Source of the DNA: Verrucomicrobiota bacterium
GTDB taxonomy: Bacteria; Verrucomicrobiota; Verrucomicrobiia; Chthoniobacterales; UBA10450
Length of the DNA stretch: 51,609 nt
Assembly: GCA_003218475.1 (NCBI GenBank)
Contig: QHNR01000006.1
Location: 1 to 51,609 of the forward strand
Direction: 5' to 3'
Shown: one piece after another, positions 1 to 7,944 of the stretch
Layout: every line of letters begins with the position of its first letter
Numbering within the stretch: position 1 is the first letter of the stretch
Position numbers and translations under genes: made by a program
Notes under the pieces: generated by a model
What the model saw: the letters and a program-made list of their open reading frames with translations, nothing else
What the model was told of the DNA's origin: nothing
Databases searched by the model: none

Positions 1-745
1 GCCAGGGATGCCGAAATTTCAGACTTCGTTGCCACGGCGTAGTAAATCGCTCTTCTCTTTCTACACCCACCATTTCTCCCGGTTGCGCACTGAGTTCGAT
101 CGCCTCGGCTTCAAATAACATCTGACCGCGCAAGAGGCCGAGTAGTCGTCCCGTTTTATCGCAAACCGGATAGACCGGATAATGCCGAACCAGCACCGCT
201 CTCATTGCTTCGGGCAGCGACATCTCCGGCGTGAGATAGAACGGATGGGTGAGCATGATTTCCTCGAGGCGCTGACTGCTTTGTGCCAGCAGCATGTCGC
301 GCATGACAACGACCCCCAGGAGTTTCTCCTGCTCGTCTGTGACAAAGGCGTAGGTGATAATGGTTTTTCTCGCGAGACGCCGAATCTGTTCGGTTGCCTG
401 GGCAACCGTTGTTTGCGGACTGAAGACTGCCAATGGTGGCTGGATTAATCGTCCGATGGTACGCTCCGGGTACGTTTGATTCCGCATCCATTGCTGATTC
501 GTTTCAGGCGAAGCGGTGGCCAGAACGGTTTGCCGCCGCGACGGATCGAAGCGTTGAAGTATCTTCAGTGCCGAGGCGGGATTTAGCAGCTCCAGCATTT
601 GAACAATAAACTCGTCTGGATACGGCTCCAGCATCCGGGCCGCCTCGCGCGGATCGCGTTCCACTACCTTTGTAAACAGCGTCCTTACCTCCGGCTCAAT
701 TTCCCGGATAGCTCCGGATTCAAGTTCTTTTGCGGTGTGATTCAT
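1..745 (-). CDS. mgtE: Magnesium transporter MgtE, N-terminal and CBS part (3' end outside window)
   Basis: This reading frame is open from an ATG at 743-745 to the window edge, giving about 248 visible residues with no stop. Residues 1-90 form the helical MgtE intracellular N domain (DPREAARMLEPYPDEFIVQMLE, LNPASALKIL). From about residue 95 onward lie paired CBS domains (AFVTDEQEKLLGVVVMRDML, YPVYPVCDKTGRLLGLLRG). The last visible residues (EERFTTPWQRSLKFRHPW) match the linker just before the first membrane helix of MgtE. In this family the cytosolic domains sense Mg2+ and gate a homodimeric inner-membrane Mg2+ channel. The membrane domain lies beyond position 1, so whether the gene is intact cannot be judged. 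Transcription runs out of the window; the sirtuin gene starts divergently 79 bases away. Confidence 0.88.
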   Translation of the reverse strand, partial: MNHTAKELESGAIREIEPEVRTLFTKVVERDPREAARMLEPYPDEFIVQMLELLNPASALKILQRFDPSRRQTVLATASPETNQQWMRNQTYPERTIGRLIQPPLAVFSPQTTVAQATEQIRRLARKTIITYAFVTDEQEKLLGVVVMRDMLLAQSSQRLEEIMLTHPFYLTPEMSLPEAMRAVLVRHYPVYPVCDKTGRLLGLLRGQMLFEAEAIELSAQPGEMVGVEREERFTTPWQRSLKFRHPW

Positions 746-824
746 GGGAGCGAGTCTGGCAAGCCAACACGGCAATTGGCAACATTAAGTATCGAAACGA
801 CGCCAGTATTGTGTAGCGGCTGAC

Positions 825-1610
825 TTGGAAATCGCCGCCGTCTATCGATCTTATGTTGTGCGTGTTCTCGGTCTCACCGGCGCGGGCGTTTCGGCTGAAA
901 GCGGAATTCCGACCTTTCGTGGAAAGGACGGCTACTGGCGAAACCTCGATCCGGCACGGCTAGCAACACCGGAAGCATTTGCGCGAGATCCGAAACTTGT
1001 TTGGGAATGGTATCGCGAGCGCCGGCACCGCATCCGGAACGCACAACCGAATGCAGCGCACGCCGCGATCACGAAACTGGCCCAACGCGCAGACGAGTTC
1101 CTGCTCGTTACTCAGAACGTGGACGACCTGCACGCGCGTGCAGGACTCCCGAAGGAGAAGATGGTGCAGATTCACGGCGACATTTTCGTTACGACGTGCT
1201 CGCGTTGTGATTTCGGTTTCACCGAGCGGAAGCACGATCACGAGCAGGAGCAGGAGCAGGAGGAAGAGGAAGAGGTAGAGGAACAAAATGTCGTTCCAAG
1301 ATGCGCGAAGTGCGATGCCCTCATGCGGCCCGGCGTTGTCTGGTTTGGCGAGCAACTCCCGTGGACCGAAGTGCAACGAGTTGAAACTTATCTCGATCGC
1401 GGAGTTTGCGATCTTGTGATTGTCGCCGGAACCACTACGACTTTTGGATATATCGTCGATTGGGCGCTGCGGGCCAGCCGTCGCGGCGGTGAACTTATCG
1501 AAGTAAATCCCGAGGAGACACCGCTCTCACGATTCGGAACCCGACTAGTTCGCGAGCCGGCTGCGATTACATTGCCGCGGTTGGTTGATCGTTTTATTCG
1601 AAGTCGCTGA
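825..1610 (+). CDS. cobB: Sir2-family NAD-dependent protein deacylase (sirtuin)
   Basis: The 261-residue product has the sirtuin signatures in order: NAD-binding GAGVSAESGIPTFR (residues 19-32), QNVD (97-100), catalytic H118 in IHGD, and a zinc knuckle of two CxxC pairs (C125/C128 and C160/C163). Y63 and R66 (WYRER) match the Tyr-x-x-Arg pair of class III sirtuins, which in SIRT5 and CobB accept acidic acyl lysines such as succinyl-lysine; that preference is inferred here. Between the two zinc CxxC pairs is an unusual acidic low-complexity tract (about 137-154, almost all Glu/Gln). The start is a TTG with no clear Shine-Dalgarno; no ATG precedes the NAD motif in frame, so the N-terminus is uncertain by a few residues. 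It is convergent with the MBL gene and followed at once by a palindromic repeat. Confidence 0.9.
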   Translation: MEIAAVYRSYVVRVLGLTGAGVSAESGIPTFRGKDGYWRNLDPARLATPEAFARDPKLVWEWYRERRHRIRNAQPNAAHAAITKLAQRADEFLLVTQNVDDLHARAGLPKEKMVQIHGDIFVTTCSRCDFGFTERKHDHEQEQEQEEEEEVEEQNVVPRCAKCDALMRPGVVWFGEQLPWTEVQRVETYLDRGVCDLVIVAGTTTTFGYIVDWALRASRRGGELIEVNPEETPLSRFGTRLVREPAAITLPRLVDRFIRSR

Positions 1611-1620
1611 TGTGTTGTCT

Positions 1621-1741
1621 GGGGAGCACAGGCTGCCAGCCTGTAGTTCGCGGCAACTTGCCGCGAACCGCGCCGTTAACACGATCACTTTTGCGGCCAT
1701 GCAATCGGCAAGCTGCCGAATGCTACAGGCCTCTGCTCCCC
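1621..1741. repeat. Nested palindromic repeat element between convergent genes
   Basis: The outer arms are 1621-1646 and 1723-1741 (GGGGAGCA / TGCTCCCC with CTGTAG / CTACAG inside). Within them lie at least three further hairpins: 1630-1642 (AGGCTGCCAGCCT), 1647-1667 (a near-perfect stem TTCGCGGCAA / TTGCCGCGAA) and 1706-1718 (CGGCAAGCTGCCG). The element begins about 10 bases after the sirtuin stop. It may serve as a bidirectional terminator, but its length and nesting look like a dispersed palindromic element rather than a simple terminator. Confidence 0.75.
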
Positions 1742-1830
1742 GGAAACAGGCGCAGCAACGACGAATTGGCAGGAGCCGGTGAGTAGCGGCGTGGCTTGCG
1801 GTCTTGATTACCGTTGGTTTGAAATCAGTT

Positions 1831-2694
1831 CTACACAGCGATCCAGCGCAGATAACGCTCGGCAGATCGCGCGACTGCTGCTTTTGCATCTGCGAGCACG
1901 TTGGCTTTCCACCAACCGCCGTAGATCTGCTCGAATGAGAACGGTTCAATTCTTTCGAGAATGCGATGAATCGCAGCGGCGCCGAGCGGAATCAAATTTG
2001 GATAACTTCGCATAAAACTGACGTAACGGTGGTCCTGCACTACGGTAATAATGTCGCCGGTGAGCAATGCGCCCTGCCCATTTGCACCGGCTGGCCAATG
2101 CAACACCGTGCCGCCTTCAAAATGACCGCCGCAATTGATGAGTGTTAGTCCATCCCAGAGCGGAAGCGTTGTGCCTTCCCAGAATTGAATGCGTCGACTC
2201 TTGCGCATGATCCACTCGCGATCAGCGGCATGCAAAAATATTTGTGCGTCGAACCGCTCGGCCCATTCAGTCATCGACGAGTAGAAATGCGGATGCGAAA
2301 TGGCAATGACGCGGATACCGCCGCGCGCGTTCACCTCGGCAATAGTTTCGTTGTCCAGCAAAGAGATGCAATCCCAGAGCAGATTTCCTCCGGGCGATTG
2401 CAGGAGCAAAGCACGCTGGCCTATCGCAAACTCCGGCTTGGTGTCGATCCCGAGAAGGCGTGGCGCTTCTTCTTCGAGGCGGTTGTGATGATCAGTCGCC
2501 AGCCATTTGAGCGTCGTCCATTTCTGGCCAGCGTGACGAACAAATTGCCGTTCATCTTCGCAAATTGGGCAGCTTGGCGGCGGTTGCGCGCTTTCAGCGA
2601 ACTGCGTCCCGCATTGCATGCAGATAAAATTTTCGATGATTATACTTTCTAGCGCGATCTCTGATAGTTTCAGGCAATCGATTGTCCGCCGCAT
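1831..2694 (-). CDS. MBL-fold metallo-hydrolase with N-terminal zinc ribbon
   Basis: The core is a metallo-beta-lactamase fold: SHPHFYSSM replaces the usual HxHxDH (two His kept), followed by GGHFEG and TGD further on, the pattern of the divergent 'hydrolase glyoxylase' subfamily. The N-terminus holds a small zinc ribbon, CMQCGTQF then CPIC. The start is uncertain: an ATG at 2617-2619 would cut off the first zinc cysteine, so translation must begin upstream. ATGs at 2692-2694 (given here, 287 residues) and 2734-2736 are in frame, and the stretch between them does not look like conserved protein, so an alternative start codon close to the ribbon is also possible. The substrate is not known. 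The gene lies 72 bases downstream of sucA on the same strand and might be co-transcribed with it. Confidence 0.75.
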   Translation of the reverse strand: MRRTIDCLKLSEIALESIIIENFICMQCGTQFAESAQPPPSCPICEDERQFVRHAGQKWTTLKWLATDHHNRLEEEAPRLLGIDTKPEFAIGQRALLLQSPGGNLLWDCISLLDNETIAEVNARGGIRVIAISHPHFYSSMTEWAERFDAQIFLHAADREWIMRKSRRIQFWEGTTLPLWDGLTLINCGGHFEGGTVLHWPAGANGQGALLTGDIITVVQDHRYVSFMRSYPNLIPLGAAAIHRILERIEPFSFEQIYGGWWKANVLADAKAAVARSAERYLRWIAV

Positions 2695-2766
2695 TGTCGA
2701 TGCGGTCGCGATTGTCGCCCGGCGCACGACCTCCATCGGATGCGGATCAGGCGGCGCAAAATCAGC

Positions 2767-5508
2767 TCAAACCGAAAACGCGTCGGCAACCAGGCGGGCT
2801 TGCTCGCGTTTGTGGCGGGCTAGTGCGCCGACAGCGGGACTGGCGCCGGCGTCGTGTCCCGCGTACGCGATTTCGCTGCAAAAAAGAGTGCGCAATCGTG
2901 GCTCGATGAAAGTCCAAGCCCCCATGTTTTGCGGTTCTTCCTGGCACCACACGAGCTTCGCGCTTTTTGGAAATGGCTTGAGCATTTCGCGCAGCCTTTT
3001 TTCGGCTAGTGGATACAGCTGCTCGATGCGAATGATCGCTGCGTCATCAACCTTGCGCTCAGTGCGATATTTCAGCAGATCGTAATACACTTTACCTGAG
3101 CAAAAGATGATCCGCTTTACGTTGTCGGCGGGACCAGCCTCTGGGGCGCCGAGAATTTCTTCGAACCGGCCATGGATAAATTCTTCCGCAGGCGACGACG
3201 CGAACTTGGCGCGCAATAGACTCTTTGGAGTCATAATGATGAGCGGTTTGATGAAGTCGCGTTTCATCTGGCGTCGCAACACATGAAAATACTGCGCGGA
3301 GGTGGTGAGATTGGACACTTGGATGTTGTCCTCGGCGCATGCTTGCAGAAAGCGCTCGAGTCGCGCGCTCGAGTGTTCCGCGCCCTGGCCTTCGTAGCCG
3401 TGCGGGAGTAGTAGCACAATGCCGCTGGGCCGCTGCCATTTCGATTCTGCTGAGACGATGAACTGATCGATGATCGTTTGCGCGGCATTCGCAAAATCGC
3501 CGAATTGCGCTTCCCACAAGCAGAGCATTTTTGGGTAATCCAGCGAGTAGCCGTAATCAAATCCAAGCACGGCAGCTTCTGAGAGCGGGCTATTGTAAAT
3601 GCAAATGCGCGCCTGTTTTTCGGCCAGGTGCATGAGTGGGACGTAGGGCCTGCCCGTCTGCGCGTCGTAAAGGACCGAGTGCCGTGTGCTGAACGTGCCG
3701 CGCGAACTATCCTGTCCCGACAATCGAACCGGAATTCCTTCCAACAACAATGATCCAAAGGCGAGGGCTTCGGCATAATGCCATTCATAGGGGCCGCCCT
3801 CTTCAAAGACCTTGCGCTGGTGATCGAGGACGATGCGTTTTATCTTCGGCTGAACCTCGAAACCTTCTGGTATGCGGGTAAGACCATCGACAATGATCTT
3901 GAGCGTCTTCTCGCTAATCGCCGTCGGCTCCGAGGTCCTTGTGTATTCCGGTTGGAATATTGCAGTCGATTCCTTGAACCTGGCCTTTTCACTGGCCTTC
4001 CGCTTTTCGATGGCGCTGACTTCGTCTCGCGTCATCTCCAACCGCAGAGCGAACTCGGTTTCCAGCGAGGCAGCGTCGTCTTCGCTTAGTGTTCCAGCTT
4101 CCAGTAGCTCGCGTTTGTAAAGCTGCGTGACCGAAGGTCGTTTCTCGATCTTTGCGTAAAGATCGGGCTGGGTAAACGAGGGTTCGTCACCTTCGTTGTG
4201 GCCATAGCGGCGATAGGAATACATGTCGATCACCACGTCTCGCCCAAATTGCTGTCGAAAATCGAACGCCAGATCGCTAACAAACTTAATGGCCAGCGGA
4301 TCATCTCCATTCACATGGAAAATCGGTGCCTCAATCATCTTGGCAACATCCGTGGCATACGGAGATGATCGCGCATCTTTGGGAAGCGTAGTGAAGCCGA
4401 TTTGATTGTTCACCACGATGTGAATGGTGCCGCCGGTGCTGTAACCGTGCAGTTGAGACAGGTTAAGTGTCTCGGCTACGATTCCCTGTGCAATGAAAGC
4501 CGCGTCGCCGTGCACCAGCAGTGGTAAAACTTTTCGCCGGTGCTCGGTATCCCCACGAATCCGTTGTCGCGCGCGAGCGTTTCCTTCGACCACGGGATCG
4601 ACAGCTTCCAAGTGACTTGGATTCGAGGAGAGGCGAATCTCGACCTCGGCTCCTGAAGCAAGTCTGCGGACCGCGCGATAACCGAGATGGTATTTCACGT
4701 CGCCATCGCCGGCCACCAAATCAGGAATGTAATTCTCGCTAAATTCCGTAAAGACGACCTTCAGTGATTTGCGCAAGAAATTCGCGAGCACGTTGAGGCG
4801 CCCCCGATGCGCCATGCCCATGCAAATTTCCTCGACGCCACCCTCCGGGCACCTGTGCAGGACCGTGTCGAGAATCACCATGAGCGATTCCGAGCCTTGA
4901 AGGGAAAACCGTTTTTGACCCACGTAGCGCGTGTGCAGGAAGGTCTCGAACGATTCGGCTTCGAGCAGCGCGCGCAACAGCGCTACCTGAACCTCGCGCG
5001 GTGTCGAATGCTTTTGGGGCCGCCTCTCCAACCGCATCCGCACCCACTCGCGAATGCGCGGGTCCTGGATATGCATGAATTCCGAGCCGATGGAATCGGC
5101 ATAAATTCTCTCGAGACCGGCGATCATTTCGCGCAAGGTCATTGGCCGATTGTCGAGGAAAAATTTCGACGAAATGCGAAGATCAAGATCTGATTCGCTA
5201 AATCCGAACTCGCTCAAACTGAGCAACGGATTTTGCGGTCGCGACTCTGCCAGTGGATCGACGCGTGCAATAGTGTGCCCCAGCGAACAATAGGCATACA
5301 CAAGACCATCGACACGTGTCTGCAACGCTGCCTCGCGCGCCTCGGCTTCCGCCACCGTCGCCCCGTCACGTTGCGGCAGATTTCCCAGTGCGAATCCTTC
5401 GAAAAACGCAGACCATCCTGAATCGACTGACTCAGGATTTTTCTGCCAGCGACGGTAGTTCTCCTCGATCAGGTCGATATTTGCGCGAGCATCCATTGAT
5501 GTACGCAT
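2767..5508 (-). CDS. sucA: 2-oxoglutarate dehydrogenase E1 component
   Basis: The 913-residue protein is full length for the thiamine-diphosphate-dependent E1 of the 2-oxoglutarate dehydrogenase complex (TCA cycle; 2-oxoglutarate to succinyl-dihydrolipoyl-E2 plus CO2). The N-terminus has the short E2-binding segment (LIEENYRRWQKNPE). The thiamine-diphosphate domain holds HGDAAF and NNQIGFTT, and the transketolase-type pyrimidine domain and C-terminal domain follow (LLPHGYEGQGAEHSSARLER, WCQEEPQNMGAW). Two ATGs, 5508 and 5496, are both plausible starts. Genes for E2 (sucB) and E3 are not next to it: the neighbours are an MBL protein downstream and a divergent HtrA protease 75 bases upstream, so the complex is encoded at split loci. 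Confidence 0.97.
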   Translation of the reverse strand: MRTSMDARANIDLIEENYRRWQKNPESVDSGWSAFFEGFALGNLPQRDGATVAEAEAREAALQTRVDGLVYAYCSLGHTIARVDPLAESRPQNPLLSLSEFGFSESDLDLRISSKFFLDNRPMTLREMIAGLERIYADSIGSEFMHIQDPRIREWVRMRLERRPQKHSTPREVQVALLRALLEAESFETFLHTRYVGQKRFSLQGSESLMVILDTVLHRCPEGGVEEICMGMAHRGRLNVLANFLRKSLKVVFTEFSENYIPDLVAGDGDVKYHLGYRAVRRLASGAEVEIRLSSNPSHLEAVDPVVEGNARARQRIRGDTEHRRKVLPLLVHGDAAFIAQGIVAETLNLSQLHGYSTGGTIHIVVNNQIGFTTLPKDARSSPYATDVAKMIEAPIFHVNGDDPLAIKFVSDLAFDFRQQFGRDVVIDMYSYRRYGHNEGDEPSFTQPDLYAKIEKRPSVTQLYKRELLEAGTLSEDDAASLETEFALRLEMTRDEVSAIEKRKASEKARFKESTAIFQPEYTRTSEPTAISEKTLKIIVDGLTRIPEGFEVQPKIKRIVLDHQRKVFEEGGPYEWHYAEALAFGSLLLEGIPVRLSGQDSSRGTFSTRHSVLYDAQTGRPYVPLMHLAEKQARICIYNSPLSEAAVLGFDYGYSLDYPKMLCLWEAQFGDFANAAQTIIDQFIVSAESKWQRPSGIVLLLPHGYEGQGAEHSSARLERFLQACAEDNIQVSNLTTSAQYFHVLRRQMKRDFIKPLIIMTPKSLLRAKFASSPAEEFIHGRFEEILGAPEAGPADNVKRIIFCSGKVYYDLLKYRTERKVDDAAIIRIEQLYPLAEKRLREMLKPFPKSAKLVWCQEEPQNMGAWTFIEPRLRTLFCSEIAYAGHDAGASPAVGALARHKREQARLVADAFSV

Positions 5509-5583
5509 AGCGATTTAATCTCCGATGATTGGGCGGCGCGGCAAGTTGACAGTGCGGAGGCCGCTTCGTTACTTGGGTGCGCG

Positions 5584-6915
5584 ATGACTGACGAAAATCG
5601 TCGTGCAATGACATCGGCAGCTCGGGGTAGCGCGCGCGTCCCGCGTGCTGGTTTCGGCGTCGCGCCGAAACAATTTTTCCTTCGACTCTCGCTGCCGCTG
5701 AAGAGAGGCGACTCCAACGTAAAGTCCGCGATCGCGAGGACGTGCTCGCCAGCACGCGGGACGCGTGCGCTACCCAAGCACGCAATCTGCGCGCTTGCTG
5801 CCGTGTTGATCTTCGCGCTCTCGGCGTCCTCTTTTGCACAAGCCGACCCGGCTTCGGAACCGGCCGTTTTGGCTGTAGCCAAGGTGTTGCCGGCGGTGGT
5901 AAACATCAATACCGAGCGTGTAGTTCGACGCACCGTGCGCGATCCATTTGAGGATGTGTATGCGCAGTTCTTCGGCTATAACCGGATCCGGCCCCGCCAA
6001 ATTCGCCAGACATTGCAAAGTCTCGGCTCCGGTTTCATTATCGATCCGGGTGGCTACATCGTTACCAACCAGCACGTGGTCGAGCGCGCCGCGGACTTGA
6101 AAATTCACGTGACGACAAACGACGGCAAAACTTATAACGCTCACTACATTGCCGGCGATGACAAAACCGATCTGGCATTCATTAAAATCGACGCGCAAAG
6201 CGCATTTCCCTTCATTAGCCTCGATAACATCTCTCCGAACTTGCTTGGCCAGACAGTGATTGTAGTAGGCAATGCCGTTGGCTACGGCAGTTCCATCAGC
6301 CGGGGCGTCCTTAGCGCTGCGAAGCGCAATATCACAGTGGACGATACCGAATACAAAGACCTCGTGCAGACCGATGCGGCGATTAACCCCGGTAACAGCG
6401 GTGGGCCGGTGATCGATGTCTCCGGTCGGCTGGTCGGCATCGCGTCGGCAAAGATGGCGTTCACGCCGCAAGGGGTTCCCACGCAGGGCCTCGGTTTCGC
6501 CATTCCGGCGCAGGTCGTGCGTGAAAGCGTGAATCGATTCAAGAAAACGGCGCGCATACAGCCCACGACAAGACCCGCGCCTGTTACCGAAGAAACATCG
6601 ATTTCGAACGCGGAGAAGTTATTTGGAATGCAGCTGCAAAACTTGAGTCAGGAATTAAGTGATGCGCTCGGCTATGCGAAGGGGCGGGGCGTGTTAATTG
6701 CTGCGGTGGAACCGGGCAGCCCGGTAGATGAAGCGGGCGCTGAGCGTGGGTTGGTGATTTATCGTGTAGGGAAATATGATGTTAGCTCTGTTAAACAGGT
6801 CGAGGAACTGCTTCGATCGGTAGACAGCGGCGCGGACGTGGAATTCACCGTCGGCGTAATCGGGGCCGATGGGAAAAACCGACAACTTGCGAACGTGAGC
6901 CTAAAGGCGCGCTAA
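5584..6915 (+). CDS. HtrA/Deg-type periplasmic serine protease with one PDZ domain
   Basis: The 443-residue protein is a trypsin-like protease of envelope quality control. The catalytic triad is visible as H164 (TNQHVV), D196 (KTDLAF) and S272 (NPGNSGGP). One PDZ domain covers about 345-440, so it is DegS-like in layout rather than the two-PDZ DegP. The signal peptide is KHAICALAAVLIFALSASSF (65-84) with cleavage probably after AQA (residue 87). Residues 14-64, ahead of that hydrophobic core, are encoded by a large inverted repeat inserted in frame; removing it would leave a conventional n-region (MTDENRRAMTSA followed by KHAICALAA). Translation could instead begin within or after the element, but no ATG lies between codon 9 and the signal peptide core, so the insertion is probably translated. 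Confidence 0.92.
   Translation: MTDENRRAMTSAARGSARVPRAGFGVAPKQFFLRLSLPLKRGDSNVKSAIARTCSPARGTRALPKHAICALAAVLIFALSASSFAQADPASEPAVLAVAKVLPAVVNINTERVVRRTVRDPFEDVYAQFFGYNRIRPRQIRQTLQSLGSGFIIDPGGYIVTNQHVVERAADLKIHVTTNDGKTYNAHYIAGDDKTDLAFIKIDAQSAFPFISLDNISPNLLGQTVIVVGNAVGYGSSISRGVLSAAKRNITVDDTEYKDLVQTDAAINPGNSGGPVIDVSGRLVGIASAKMAFTPQGVPTQGLGFAIPAQVVRESVNRFKKTARIQPTTRPAPVTEETSISNAEKLFGMQLQNLSQELSDALGYAKGRGVLIAAVEPGSPVDEAGAERGLVIYRVGKYDVSSVKQVEELLRSVDSGADVEFTVGVIGADGKNRQLANVSLKAR
5625..5775. repeat. 151-bp nested palindromic element, in frame inside the htrA-type gene
   Basis: The arms are 5625-5651 and 5749-5775, 27 bases each, matching as reverse complements at 26 of 27 positions. The 97-base interior contains a second perfect hairpin at 5652-5670 (TTTCGGCG / CGCCGAAA) and an imperfect one near 5724-5741. 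The element has no stop codon in the frame of the protease and spans codons 14-64, coding for the mirrored peptides GSARVPRAG and PARGTRALP. No flanking target duplication is obvious. Confidence 0.85.
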
Positions 6916-6966
6916 AAAATTTGGCAACGCAATCGCGCCTCAGTTGTCTCATCGAAATATCGCACA

Positions 6967-7902
6967 ATGATTAAGGTTGAAAATCTGACAAAACGTTACG
7001 CCGGCCAGCCTGCCATTCAGGATTTGAGTTTCGAGGTCAGCCGGGGCGAAATCATGGGATTTCTGGGGCCAAACGGCGCAGGTAAAACGACGACCATGCG
7101 CATTCTCGCTGGCTTTATGCCGCCTAGTTCGGGGCGCGCTACCGTCGCCGGATACGACGTTTTTGAGCAATCGCTCCAAGCGCGGGCGCACCTCGGCTAC
7201 ATGCCGGAAAATGTGCCGCTCTACAGCGACATGCGGGTCACGGAGTACCTCAATTATCGCGCGGCGCTCAAGGGAGTGCAGCATCGGCGCATTACGGAGC
7301 GTGTCGGCGATGTAGAGGAATTATGTGGTCTCAAGGACGTCAAAAAGAAGCTGATCGGCACTCTCTCCAAAGGCTATCGACAACGCGTCGGTCTGGCGGA
7401 CGCGCTGTTAGCAGAGCCTGACCTTCTCATTCTCGATGAACCCACGATCGGTCTCGATCCAAATCAAATCCGGCAGGTGCGCGAGCTGATCAAGAACCTG
7501 GGCAAGCACCACACAATTTTGCTTTCGACGCACATTTTGCCGGAGGTAGAGATGACATGCAGCCGGGTGATCATCATTCACAAGGGTCGAATTGAGGCGT
7601 GCGATACGCCGGATAATTTGCTCGGAAAAATCAGGCAAGCTGGCGGCGTAGTGCTTGAAGCAAAAGTCGGAAAGGATAATGCCGCGGAGGAACTAAAGAA
7701 GATTTCAGGTGTGCGAGACGTGGTTACCGACGGGGAGGATGAATGGAAGAGGTTTTCCCTGCGGGTGGAGTCGGGGGCAGATGTGCGCGAAGAGGTCTTT
7801 CGGCTGGCTGCCGATCGCCAATGGGCGGTGCGCGAATTAACCCAGCGCCGAGCGACGCTCGAGGATGTGTTCGTCGAGCTCACGCATCCCGACCAGATCT
7901 GA
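6967..7902 (+). CDS. ABC transporter ATP-binding protein (GldA-like)
   Basis: This is a 311-residue ABC-2 type ATPase. Walker A is GPNGAGKT (34-41), the signature is LSKGYRQ (133-139), Walker B is LLILDE (153-158), and the H-loop is STHIL. The C-terminal about 90 residues are the extra domain seen in GldA/NosF-like ATPases. It heads an operon with a permease (8424), a GldG-like protein (9183) and a DUF4340 protein (10690). In Bacteroidetes gliding systems GldA, GldF and GldG form one ABC complex, and in other phyla the same trio is found without gliding, substrate unknown. An S23 gene within an inverted repeat separates this gene from its permease; the first repeat unit starts 3 bases after the stop. 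Confidence 0.93.
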   Translation: MIKVENLTKRYAGQPAIQDLSFEVSRGEIMGFLGPNGAGKTTTMRILAGFMPPSSGRATVAGYDVFEQSLQARAHLGYMPENVPLYSDMRVTEYLNYRAALKGVQHRRITERVGDVEELCGLKDVKKKLIGTLSKGYRQRVGLADALLAEPDLLILDEPTIGLDPNQIRQVRELIKNLGKHHTILLSTHILPEVEMTCSRVIIIHKGRIEACDTPDNLLGKIRQAGGVVLEAKVGKDNAAEELKKISGVRDVVTDGEDEWKRFSLRVESGADVREEVFRLAADRQWAVRELTQRRATLEDVFVELTHPDQI

Positions 7903-7905
7903 ACG

Positions 7906-7944
7906 GGAGTAGCGGAGTGTGGAGTAATGGAGTGTTGGAGTTAT
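7906..7944 (+). repeat. Left arm of GGAGTNNT 8-bp-unit repeat (S23 element)
   Basis: Five consecutive units begin GGAGT (7906, 7914, 7921, 7929, 7937), spaced 7-8 bases apart. The segment 7921-7945 is the reverse complement of about 8386-8410 at 23 of 25 positions. The ATG of the S23 gene (7943-7945) lies at the inner end of the arm. Confidence 0.85.

Noticed and set aside
960-1376. 138-residue minus-strand frame with a poly-Leu stretch
   Set aside because: It is the antisense of the sirtuin gene; the Leu run is the complement of the Glu-rich codons.
5770-6471. 233-residue minus-strand frame
   Set aside because: Antisense to the HtrA gene, with no recognisable domain; the sense strand has the full catalytic triad.
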